DNA of 64,000 nucleotides from Phoronis australis (taxonomy: Eukaryota; Phoronida; Phoronidae). Below, piece after piece: positions 54,701 through 64,000 of the stretch (positions are counted from its first letter, which is position 1; every line of letters begins with the position of its first letter). Made by a program: the position numbers and the translations under genes. The DNA is taken from positions 2,504,916-2,568,915 of the forward strand of contig NMRA01000003.1 of assembly GCA_002633005.1 (NCBI GenBank), written 5' to 3'. Under the pieces are notes generated by a model. The model ran no database searches. It was not told where the DNA came from and saw only the letters and a program-made list of their open reading frames with translations.

Positions 54701-55928
54701 GAACTCAGATCTCAGCAGGATCTCTATGGCTGTTGACTTGGCTAACCTGACACCATCTGAAATGACCAAAAAATGTTGACTGTTGAAAAGATAAACATAG
54801 AGGTGTATAAATTCAATCTTATACCTCAAAGATTCACTCAACAACTATTCCTAAAAATGTGCCTCAGACATAACACAACTGGACATTTTCTCTGTTGTGT
54901 TACTCTATTCGTCCTTCCATTGCCAACGATGTATTAGTGCTGTGCTGTGGGCTCCAACTCAGACGTGAGAAAGTTTGATAAACTAGACATTCAAATACCC
55001 ATAGATGCATGATCTGAAATTCTTCGTCTTCCGAAATCAATGAGAGACTGGAAAATATGCCTAATTTCCAAAAACGAGGTCACATGCCCTTCTTATCTCT
55101 GGGACAAAGAAGAGTTCTACCGCCATGTAATCTGGGACAGCCCTGTTATGTTCTCTGATAGAGGAAAACACAGTATGGTGACTTCCCTTAAGAGGAGATG
55201 TTATCACTCCTATTCACATTGCCCAGACGGCAGGTGTTGGTATTCCTTAATAAATGACCGTGTAAGTAAAGCAGACGATTTCAGTACATCAAAGCAGGTA
55301 AAAAGCTGCCAGTCGAACAAGAAATCCCAAGAAGGAAGCATCAGTGGTCATATAATAACAATATGATCAGTCTATATTTGTTTCATTACATGACGACTAG
55401 CGTGCCTTTCCTCTGATTTTTGTCTCTTAATTGATTCGCTTGTTTTAATCTACCTTTGATGTACTGACATCGTCTGCTAGCTTCATTGTCCAGGTTTATA
55501 GTTTCCAACTGCATCTGATTGGCATGAACGAAGTGACATTCCACACTAACATGGTCAGAGTTTAGCGCTAAATCTGAAGTTGTTGTATGGTGTTTCAGTG
55601 GTCATGCAATAATAAAAATCATGCCACATTACATCACTCTGTAATGCAAAGCATAACATAGTTATAAATTAATACCTCAAAAACTGATAGCTTACAAAAA
55701 ACAGACACACAGTTTGTATTATTTTATACATGATCATGTATTAAGGCAATAACAAACCAGTAGTGTAGATTTCTGCCCTGTCAATCCCACGATCCTCTGC
55801 TTTCAGTTGATCAATGAATGTACCAATTGTGTGCGAGATAGGCTTGAGAGTGAACTGACATTTCTCACCACGAGAGGGCAGCACTACTGACACCACTGGC
55901 AGGCCATTTCTGTAGAACACGTCAACAT
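51723..55928 (-). CDS. MCU: mitochondrial calcium uniporter pore subunit, last five coding exons (5' end not found)
   Basis: Exons in transcript order: 55758-55928, 54652-54756, 53246-53406, 52317-52520 and 51723-51926 (TAG at 51725-51723), all GT-AG with consistent phases. The first two give the matrix N-terminal domain ([33 protein letters not shown]). The third is the first coiled coil ([19 protein letters not shown]). The fourth has both membrane helices around WDIMEP, the DIME selectivity motif whose Asp and Glu rings bind Ca2+. The last has [10 protein letters not shown], a second coiled coil and [12 protein letters not shown] forms the inner-membrane Ca2+ channel with EMRE and MICU partners. 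The mitochondrial targeting exon is missing, probably upstream in 56-64 kb or beyond. Confidence 0.95.
53538..54092 (-). mobile_element. CATKACGGCGTT-family MITE, copy 3 (MCU intron)
   Basis: An inverted copy: it begins CATTATGGCG and ends AACGCTGTAATG. It shares CAACAAGTTGGGAAG and CAGAACCCCTCATGTCTGG with copy 1 at 14697. Confidence 0.7.
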
Positions 55929-57780
55929 CTGAAAACAGAGGGCAGCGTAGGAGAAAAATTAAATTCTTTTTAAACAAAACGCTTGCTCAGTGGCATAAAA
56001 CAGCATCTTAAAAGAAATCATAGTAAAGACTAGCAATTACAATGTGCATTGTGTAGACTATTATTGAAACTGAATGCACTAACATTTTGAAAAATACAAG
56101 GAATATGCAAATAGCTTCTCATTACTGATTATTGAATAGGATTCGCATGAAATTTAATCTGTTACCATGTAACACATGTGACCTCAGTCACTTGATCACA
56201 TTAGGACTGGTAAATGGTGGGGGTAGAAAGCCCTGTTATCTGTTGCTGTCTTTGCCATTATCTGTACCATAAATCAAGCCCAATATGACATCACTAATGC
56301 TTCAGAATGCCTTCCCAGGAGTAACAGACCAGAGTCCCATGACCATACACTTCACAAGTGTCATGTGACATACTCCTACACAAGAATGTGTGCGAGCACA
56401 CAACACGTGATCTGCTTCTCAATGTTCAGCGTAGTCTGCATCATTATACTTCACGTCTTTCCAATTAAACATTAGAAAGTCACGATAATGATTAAATGAA
56501 ATATAATATTAAAGGCCATGTATCTGCACTTTTGAACAATGTTTGTCCTTGTTGATGAATCATAACAAATTAACAGTGATCGTGACTGATCCCTGTGTTC
56601 TGAAACTCATCATAATCTGTCACAACAAGCTGGACGCCCAGACAAAGACGTGAACACATAAAAAGTCATCACACAACTCCTTTTGTCAAATTAAAATTAA
56701 ACAATCCAAACATATTCTTTAGGTTATGTAGGATCTCATAAAAATGACCAAATTTGGCTGCCTTTGCAACATCATATCTCAGAAATGGATGGCGTGAATT
56801 TTACAGCCAGAGTGCTTACCTGACTTATTCTTATAAATGGCTACACTCATTTGTTTCTGAATTCTGTTACAGTGAAGCCTTACTTGACCTTTGTCATGTT
56901 TGCGAAACCTTCACAAAAACTGAAGCTCACTTTAGAGCTGGGAGTAATATACATATTGGTCCTAGCTTTAGAGCCAACGTATTTTTTAAGTTGGTTTTAA
57001 ACTTATGGAATGGAACTTTATAAGCGATCATTCGTTATAAAGCCAGTGCATTGTAAAGTGGTGCCACTGCAATTCATGGCTTGAACCTTCAGTACCTAAT
57101 GATTTTCATACTCAATGAAAAGTATTAGAAGTGATAGTCAATAACATTGTTAAACACTTTGTGTATTTCACAAGACCACTCATACTTAACAGAATACATG
57201 AATCTATTTGTATTGATGTTGGTTATTCTTGGTTGTTGCCATTGGCAAAAAAGTGAACATCATGATGAAAGGAAAGGCAATGAGATCCTCTGTAGCTCTG
57301 ATCATGTGAAGGATGAACAATGAAGTCACTTATCTAATAGTTTTGACTCTCTTTGACTCATTTAGAAAGTGATGTCACACGAGCAATATGAACCGTCAAC
57401 AAACTGCCATTCCTATTGGTATTGAATATTAATATGTGGTTATATCACTTTACTTAAAAATATTTATTTGGTCAAGGTGCTGTTACATGGCATACTGTGG
57501 ATAAGCATTCCACAGGTATAGCAGCATGTGTGGGAAAGGCCTCGGTGCGAATTTGTAAAAATATACAGATATGCATCATTACGGGTAAACAACTTACCAA
57601 ATAATACCTGACACAAAATTAGTATCTATTAATAACTACTCAAAATTCAATAACCTAAATTACTAACCAGTGCTAAAAAGTGTCAGCTGCTAAATTGGTA
57701 AAGCGAATTTATGCATCAGCTTTCAATGGCAAGAAATAGAGCATCACCTAATTGTGAACTATGTGTCAAACTTCATGCAA
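55929..57780. other. region upstream of MCU exons, mostly unassigned
   Basis: Presumed MCU intron. A fragment at 56722-56790 is the inverted end of the GGTTATGTAGGACC-family element (GGTTATGTAGGATCTC then CATCATATCTCAGAAATGG). No MCU exon was recognised. Confidence 0.45.
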
Positions 57781-57789
57781 ATCCATCAA

Positions 57790-58600
57790 GGAACTCCTAA
57801 AATACAAAAGCACACATGAAAAAACAAACTGCCTTCAGGAGACAAAGCGGTAGTCGGATCAATCCACCTGTTGTCAAGTTAATAGGAACACACTTGCCAC
57901 AGTTACGCCGTAATAGTTGGACCTTTATGAAAATCCTGAAAATCCACGTCAGTCGTTCTCTTATCAATAGAAACACATCTGTCAATTTTCATAATTATCC
58001 TTGTAATAGTTTGGCAGACGGCAGACCACAAAAAATGGACTCGAAAATTATAAAAATAGCCACTAAGACACATAATACATCAAATCCATCACAAAATGGA
58101 AAGGTGTTCTCTTCATAACAGAATTTCATGATAAACCCTCAAGGAACTCTGGAGATAGAGAGGCAAAAGTAAAAACTAAAATTGCCATTAGGGCACATGA
58201 CCGGTAGCCAGAGCCAGTTGTGAGAGCCATTCTCAGATTGAGGAAAACATTTCCAAATTTCACAAAAATTCTACAAATGACAAAGGAGACGTAGCCATGG
58301 AAGCAAAACACAAAATCACGACTAGGGTGAAACACAGTTGTCAGTCCTATCCGAAAATCAACGTCAACCATGTCTTCTCATCTTTCAAGAAAATGTACCA
58401 GCTAAGGAACTCCAAAGATACAGAGGCAAACATAAACAACTAAAATTGCCACTAGGCAGCACAGCAATACTTGAATCGGTCCAAAACTCCTGGTCACCTG
58501 TTGTCAGCTTCATACGAATACATCTACCTGATATTGTTAAAATTAAGATCTTGCAAAGGAAGGAGTGAATAGATACAGCAGCAATGCCCACCCAGGAAGC
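57790..58600 (-). mobile_element. partial inverted copy of the ~146-bp-periodic element
   Basis: AAAATTGCCACTAGGCAGCA, CTAAGGAACTCCAAAGATAC and CCATTAGGGCACATGACC match reverse-complement pieces of 35830-37614. Termini are not clear. Confidence 0.6.
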
Positions 58601-59084
58601 CAGACATCCAAGTCATCCAGACAGAGATGATGATGGCAATATGAACTCACACATGCAAATGTGGGACATTAAAACAAACCTTTGATTTATACCACCTACC
58701 ATCATCAAACTAGTTTGAAATTGCTCATTTGTAAAACTGGAAGTGACTTCAGAACAACTACAGAACGTGCCAGTTTGCCATTGTTTTCATGACAGTGACT
58801 TAAGATTTGGTCTTACACTCCTCCTTCACAAGAAAAGAACAATATATAGCACCCCACACACTCTTAGAAATACCGGGCCCGTTTATAGAAAAGCGGTTGT
58901 AACTTTTAAAACTGATTTAAAGGTTATACCTCGTTGTTTGAACATTTCAAAACTAGTTTTGAAAGTTGTAACTGTAGCGAGATTATAACACTCTACGAGG
59001 TTGACAAAAATTACTCAGTAGGTGACAATGCTGTCAAATCACCTTGGAAACAATGCTGCACCAAGGTACTAACTAAGAAAACCC

Positions 59085-59135
59085 CATACCACTGACCACT
59101 AGATACCACTGACCACTAGATACCAGTGACCACTA
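59085..59135. repeat. short tandem repeat (ACCACTGACCACTAGATA)
   Basis: About three 18-bp units of ACCACTGACCACTAGATA. Confidence 0.85.
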
Positions 59136-59596
59136 GCCACTAATATCACACACACTATGGGTAAAAACAGGTAAAACTGTAGAAAGAGTAATACCTGGGT
59201 TTAGTTGGTCTAAACACAGCTTCAGTATCAGCAAATTGCAACTCACCGAGTCACGTAAAAATTCTTACCAATTTAGGACACAATATGGCAGACTGGTGAA
59301 ATTTTATTATTCTGATTTTTCTTAAATGATATACACTACCGACAAGAATGACACTTTGCCATATCTAAGATTTGTGCCACAGCAACCGAAAAAAATATGG
59401 AAATTTGTAGGCAACCACAACAATGTTAGAAGTCCATAAATATGTAAATCTTAAAGTTGTTTGGAAATGTAAATCGCAAACAATTATAAGTATGTCGGCA
59501 TATCACCTGTTGGGCAACACGCGATGTGTCCAACAGGTGGTGTGCTGACCAGACTTATAAATGTTTGCAAGTGTTAGAAGCCCTTGAAAAATATGA

Positions 59597-61192
59597 ACAA
59601 GAGCATCCCTCCACGCCCACGAATGCATCGCAAATGGTATGCTTTTAGGGTTACTTATTTGTGTCATAAAATGGCAATAGATGGCGCAAAAACATACAAT
59701 TCGTCCGAAAATGGGAACATGTCATTGCTTCTTTAATAGAAAGCTATACACCAAATTTCATAGAAATCCGTCACGGAACTTTTGAGGAAATAAAGGAAAA
59801 CAGAATAAAATGAAATTGCCACCAGGGGGCACAGTGTTCATTGGATCCGCCTGAAAGTCACCATTATCTGTTGTTTAAACTTAATATAAATACACCTACT
59901 AAATTTAATAAAGATCCTGCTGTGGGTTTAGAAGATACAGCTGTAGGTGCAAAACAAAACAAAACTACCACTAGGAGGCGCCAGAGTAGTCAAAGTCATC
60001 ATCAACATCAACCGTCCGCTTCACACTGAGAACATATACGTCAATTTTCAAAACCATCCTTAGAATGATTTGGTTGATAGAGTGGTAGACGACAAAAACA
60101 TACTCGAAAACAGTGAAAATGGCCACTAGGTGGCGCAAAATACCTTGATTCCATCCGAAAATCGAAGGATAGTGTCATCTCACCAACAGATGCTCGTATT
60201 CAAAATTTTATGAAAACCTGTTGAGTTCCTTTGAAGCTACAGAGAAAAACGTAAAACTAAAATTGCCACCAGGGGGCATACCAGTAGGCAGATCCATCCC
60301 AAAATCATCGTCGTCCGTTGTAAACATCACATAAACACAATTCTCAAATTTAGTATACTGCAAACTGTTTAGGAGACAGTTATGGGCACAAAAAAAAAAC
60401 TACCACTAGGAGGTGCCACAATGGTCGAAGACATCAGAAAATCATTGTCAGCCATCCACTTCATAATAAAAATATACATGTCAATTTTCGTAATTATCCT
60501 GAAAGCCGTTTGGTTGATAGAGGGGTGGACGTCAAAAAACGTACTCGAAGACAGTAAAAATGGCTACTAGGTGGCGCAAACTAGGTTGAAAGATAGCTTC
60601 ATTTCACGAACAGAAGCCTGTACGCCAAATTTTATGAAATTACGTTGAGGACCTTTGAAGAAACAGAGGTAAATGAAAAAAATAAAATTGCACACCAGTT
60701 CGCAGATCTGTTCGAAAGTTGTCGTCGTCCATTGTCAACATCATATAAATGCACTTACTAAATTTAGTAAAGATGCTGCAAACGATTTAGGAGATATAGC
60801 CATAGGCACAAAAAAAAAACATAACTGCCACTAGGAGGTGCCACAGTAGTCATCAGAAAATCGTGAACCGTCCTCTTCACAGTAAGAACATACATGACAA
60901 TTTTCACAGTCGATACCGTCGTCTCACCAATAGATGCCTATATACCAAATTTTATGAAAATACGTTGAGGACCTTTGAAGTTACAGAGGTAAACGTAAAA
61001 AACTAAAATTGTCACTAGGGGCCACACCGATAGTCGGATCCATCCGAAAGTTAGCTCATGACGTCCCATCTATGAAAGGAACACATAAGCAAAATTTCAT
61101 GAACATACGTCAATCGGTTTTGGAGATAGAGCATCAGACGCCAGACAGACGCCGGACAGCCGGCCGGACGCAAATGTGGGCGCATAAAAAGT
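59597..61192 (-). mobile_element. near-complete inverted copy of the ~146-bp-periodic element
   Basis: In minus-strand sense it starts TTTTTATGCGCCCACATTTG with CCGGC-rich sequence and ends with the same tail as 35830-37614 (CGATGCATTCGTGGGC then GATGCTCTTGTT). CCACTAGGTGGCGC and CCACCAGGGGGC versions of the core repeat throughout. One internal section appears lost, since the CCTTTGAAG landmarks are about 424 then 320 bp apart. Confidence 0.78.
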
Positions 61193-61214
61193 GGCAATTA
61201 TTTTTGTCAAAAAT

Positions 61215-63740
61215 TGGCGAGATTTTCCCATAACAGTAATAGTTAACACAACTACCCTAGTATTATCAGACAACTGTTAAATAATCCTGCAGTATCATGG
61301 TAATCAGCATAGTAACACTGTACAACTGTGAATATTGAGCCCAGGATTGTGGGTAAAATACCACAGATTAAGAGATGGCAGTGTGGTATTTTGGAATGTG
61401 GCTATTAAATCTGTGGCAATCAATTTTCTTGCAATAAGAAGTTGTTGCCCTTCGATAAGAACTATGTCAACTCTAAAGTTGCAAACATATACTGAAAATT
61501 AACTCAACTTCCTTACAGGAGTTTACCAAGTAAATGCCAACTTCCTATCTCCAGACAATTATCTATGGCTACAGTGTTTATGTAAGCTTGGATAAGGAAT
61601 AGGGGAGAGAGGATAATGACTGTAAATAAGCACTGCCATATTTACACTCTGTGTGTGTGCCATGACTGTGTTTGAGTGGAGAAGTATCCCAGTAATTAGT
61701 GCCAGCTCACTCAAATGTTGATTACATGGTCTGGGCTCAGGGAAGCTATTAAATATTCAGCTCATGATTCTCTACTTCTGGGATTATCTCTCCACATCAA
61801 TAGACTGTTTAAAATTTCATGACCTTGACAAAACTTGCACAGTGTTTCTGTAGAATAATATTACAGAACTAACCAAAATTTGGTATTTTTTCACAAATCA
61901 CACTTTCAACAGCAAAGACCAAACCATATCAACCATTTGCACTGACAGACAACCCACTCGAAATGACATGAAGATATTAATATCATAATCGTATGAGGGC
62001 AGACAAACAACTCCCTTTACAATCATCTATGCCTGTAACACAGATACTGAGTCTTAGTGCTTTTTGTGATTCAGACCTGTGATATAAATTGTGTGTATGA
62101 TGCAAATTTGACAAACTTTACTGTTCAGGATCTTGGTATTCAACATCCTACAAAAGCCACCAGCAGGGTTAGAGGCTTGTATGCTATCAGGGAAGCAGAG
62201 TTTATCTGTAGTGTGTGTATTGACTTTCATACTATCCTTGTTGAAATTTGATCAGTAATTCCAACCTCAATCACTCCGATTCAAGAGCTATAAAACATGA
62301 GCAAGCTCTTATAGCAACAATTCAAATTTAAGGACAAGTGCTTATAAAAATTTTAATAGCTTTTCAAGGCTTCTTTAACTATGAAAAACATCAAATATAG
62401 TTTGTAACATTTGTTTATCATATGGCTCCAACTAACGACAAACGTAAACAGAAAAACTGAATACAAATGTGTACTGAGAATAGTAAGCCATACGACAAGC
62501 TTATATTCAGAAAATTGAGCATATTTTTACCTTATAAGCAAAGGCCTATAAATAGAAAGATACAACAGCAAAGAAGACCACTGTGCACAGTTTAGAGAGT
62601 TTATGGTAACAATAGTGCCATTATTTCAGAAAATTTAAGAGTCCAAGAAGATAAATCAAAAACTGTTTTAATGTATGACTGATTTTGTTTGGCACTTTCC
62701 CACGCTATTCATTTCCAGCAACCAAACAAACAGGAATTTTTCAATGTGGCTCCAAAAGTGGCCCCAGAAATTTTCCAAACATAGACGCATGAGCCAATAT
62801 TTGAGGGCAGGTTGAATTACTATTTTTCCATCATTAAACTACAAGTATGGAAACTGAAAGAAACTGCCCAGCGGTACAACCCAGGCATATTCTAACTTCT
62901 CTCAATTTACAGTAATTGTCCACAAATCAAATTTAACATATTTTCTTGCTAGTTGAGGTGTGCCAAGTTGATAAGCTAATACACAAAGCGCTTGTGTTTA
63001 TCCAAACTTCGCTGAAACTTCACTTATTCTTCCGACTAGACAGCGATATCGAAGTTATCGCTAAGATACTGGACGACGCAGTTCATTCGTACTCTCAAAT
63101 GAATATTGAGTAGTGGGTTCAAGGCTAACTGATAATTGTTCTCCTGCTATTTACAGTGTTTATGAAAATGATCAGTGTCATTCTTCATCAAACATGTTTT
63201 CTTTTAATTATTTATGTCCGTTTATAAAGAGCCCGTCGGCTATGCTACAATAGCAAAGAACACATTTTGCGAGTTTCGCGTGATAGTACTGATATTGTTG
63301 CCGCAACCTCTACTGATAACTTGGGTAAAAGTTTCGGTCAGTACCGAAGCTTCGCTTTTAAATCCTACTATTTTCAGCGAAGTTTGGCAGATTAACTACT
63401 GGAGCTGGCCTTTCCAACTAATACCGAAACTTTGGTAAAAGCAAAGTTTCGCTTCTAATGGGAAACCAAGTACAAATATTGTAGTTGACGAATGGGCCAA
63501 GTTAACTGAGTAACCAGGCGTCGCCAACTACTCATGTGTGAATATTACAAAATGTGAACTACAGGTTGCGTTATCCAATTAACAGTAATTAAGTTGCATT
63601 ATCTTACTCCCATGTAAACGTACTTCACCCAAATTTTGTCAGGGCCCTCACTCACCTGAGGGGAAAGGTGCCTGTACCTTCTAAAAGAGAGCGTTCTGCA
63701 TTTTGTGCCTGAACCTGCTATCCCGGTATCTTACGGATGT
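61215..63740. other. unassigned, AT-rich
   Basis: No gene recognised. Near 63000-63470 several GAAGTTTCG / CGAAACTTC repeats occur, including a TTCGGTCAGTACCGAA palindrome (63333-63348), probably a small inverted-repeat element. Confidence 0.45.
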
Positions 63741-63746
63741 TGCGGG

Positions 63747-64000
63747 ATGAGTATACGCAACTGGGTACATACCCAGTCAGCAGCCCAGTGGGCATCACTT
63801 AACTCCTGCAGAGAGACCAAGGAGAATTTTCCCAACGTGATCGAACTAAAAGGTTCAAAAAGCCTTCTGAGTCTAGATAGATTGGGTATAAGACACGTCA
63901 TTCAAATTTTGACGGGCCACTGCAACCTAGCCCGACACAGACACATTACTGGGCATATGGGGAGCCCTGTGTGTCCCGAGTGTGGTACTGACGTAGAATC
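63747..64000 (+). pseudogene. non-LTR retrotransposon fragment, end of RNase H region (runs off window)
   Basis: The open frame to the window edge includes SLLSLDRLGIRHVIQILTGH, CNLARHRHITGHMGSP and VCPECGTDVE. L-T-G-H-C-x-L-x2-H followed by C-x2-C-G is the familiar post-RNase H segment of Jockey/I/CR1-like LINE ORF2 proteins. No full upstream ORF2 is seen, so it may be 5' truncated. It may or may not be intact downstream. Confidence 0.75.

Noticed and set aside
55040-55366. 108-residue plus-strand open frame in an MCU intron
   Set aside because: No recognised domain, no splice context and no homology that I can see; probably chance or an old repeat.

Overview
The window is animal (metazoan) nuclear DNA, AT-rich by eye, with intron-split genes, GT-AG splice sites, long repeat-filled introns and no operon-like layout. 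The genes are those of an invertebrate, but the sequence alone does not name the phylum. Gene order is: the 3' end of an UNC45-type myosin chaperone (+, to 1286); a large gene on the minus strand (gene A, 6603-31484); its paralog on the plus strand (gene B, 31996-49135); and the mitochondrial calcium uniporter pore gene MCU (-, 51723-55928, with its 5' exons not found).

Genes A and B are the core of the window. They lie head to head with start codons 511 bp apart. I could trace each through 12 coding exons with identical intron phases; seven exons have exactly equal lengths and five differ by multiples of 3. Both reading frames are intact (797 and 836 codons). Each protein has a macro-like N-terminal domain, three TIR or TIR-like domains and a tail. 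Only the middle TIR keeps the acidic residue expected of an NAD+-cleaving TIR. The macro-like fold is of the kind that binds ADP-ribose, so the fusion suggests a self-contained NAD-product signalling or immune protein; that function is inference. Gene B ends in a polybasic stretch plus a CaaX-type box, while gene A has an unrelated acidic end.

Two repeats arose from TIR1 coding exons: a 45-bp minisatellite built on the exon 5 acceptor of gene A, and a 73-bp duplication of the exon 6 donor present in both genes. The 511-bp space between A and B holds a perfect CRE and opposed CCAAT boxes, as expected of a shared promoter.

Most of the rest is repeats: a dispersed element with a core motif about every 146 bp (1.9-2.85, 35.8-37.6, 57.8-58.6 and 59.6-61.2 kb), several families of short inverted-repeat elements, minisatellites, tRNA-derived SINEs, non-LTR retrotransposon relics, and a roughly 2.2-2.5 kb direct duplication around a run of N at 21873-22064. 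Genes UNC45 and MCU are unrelated housekeeping neighbours.
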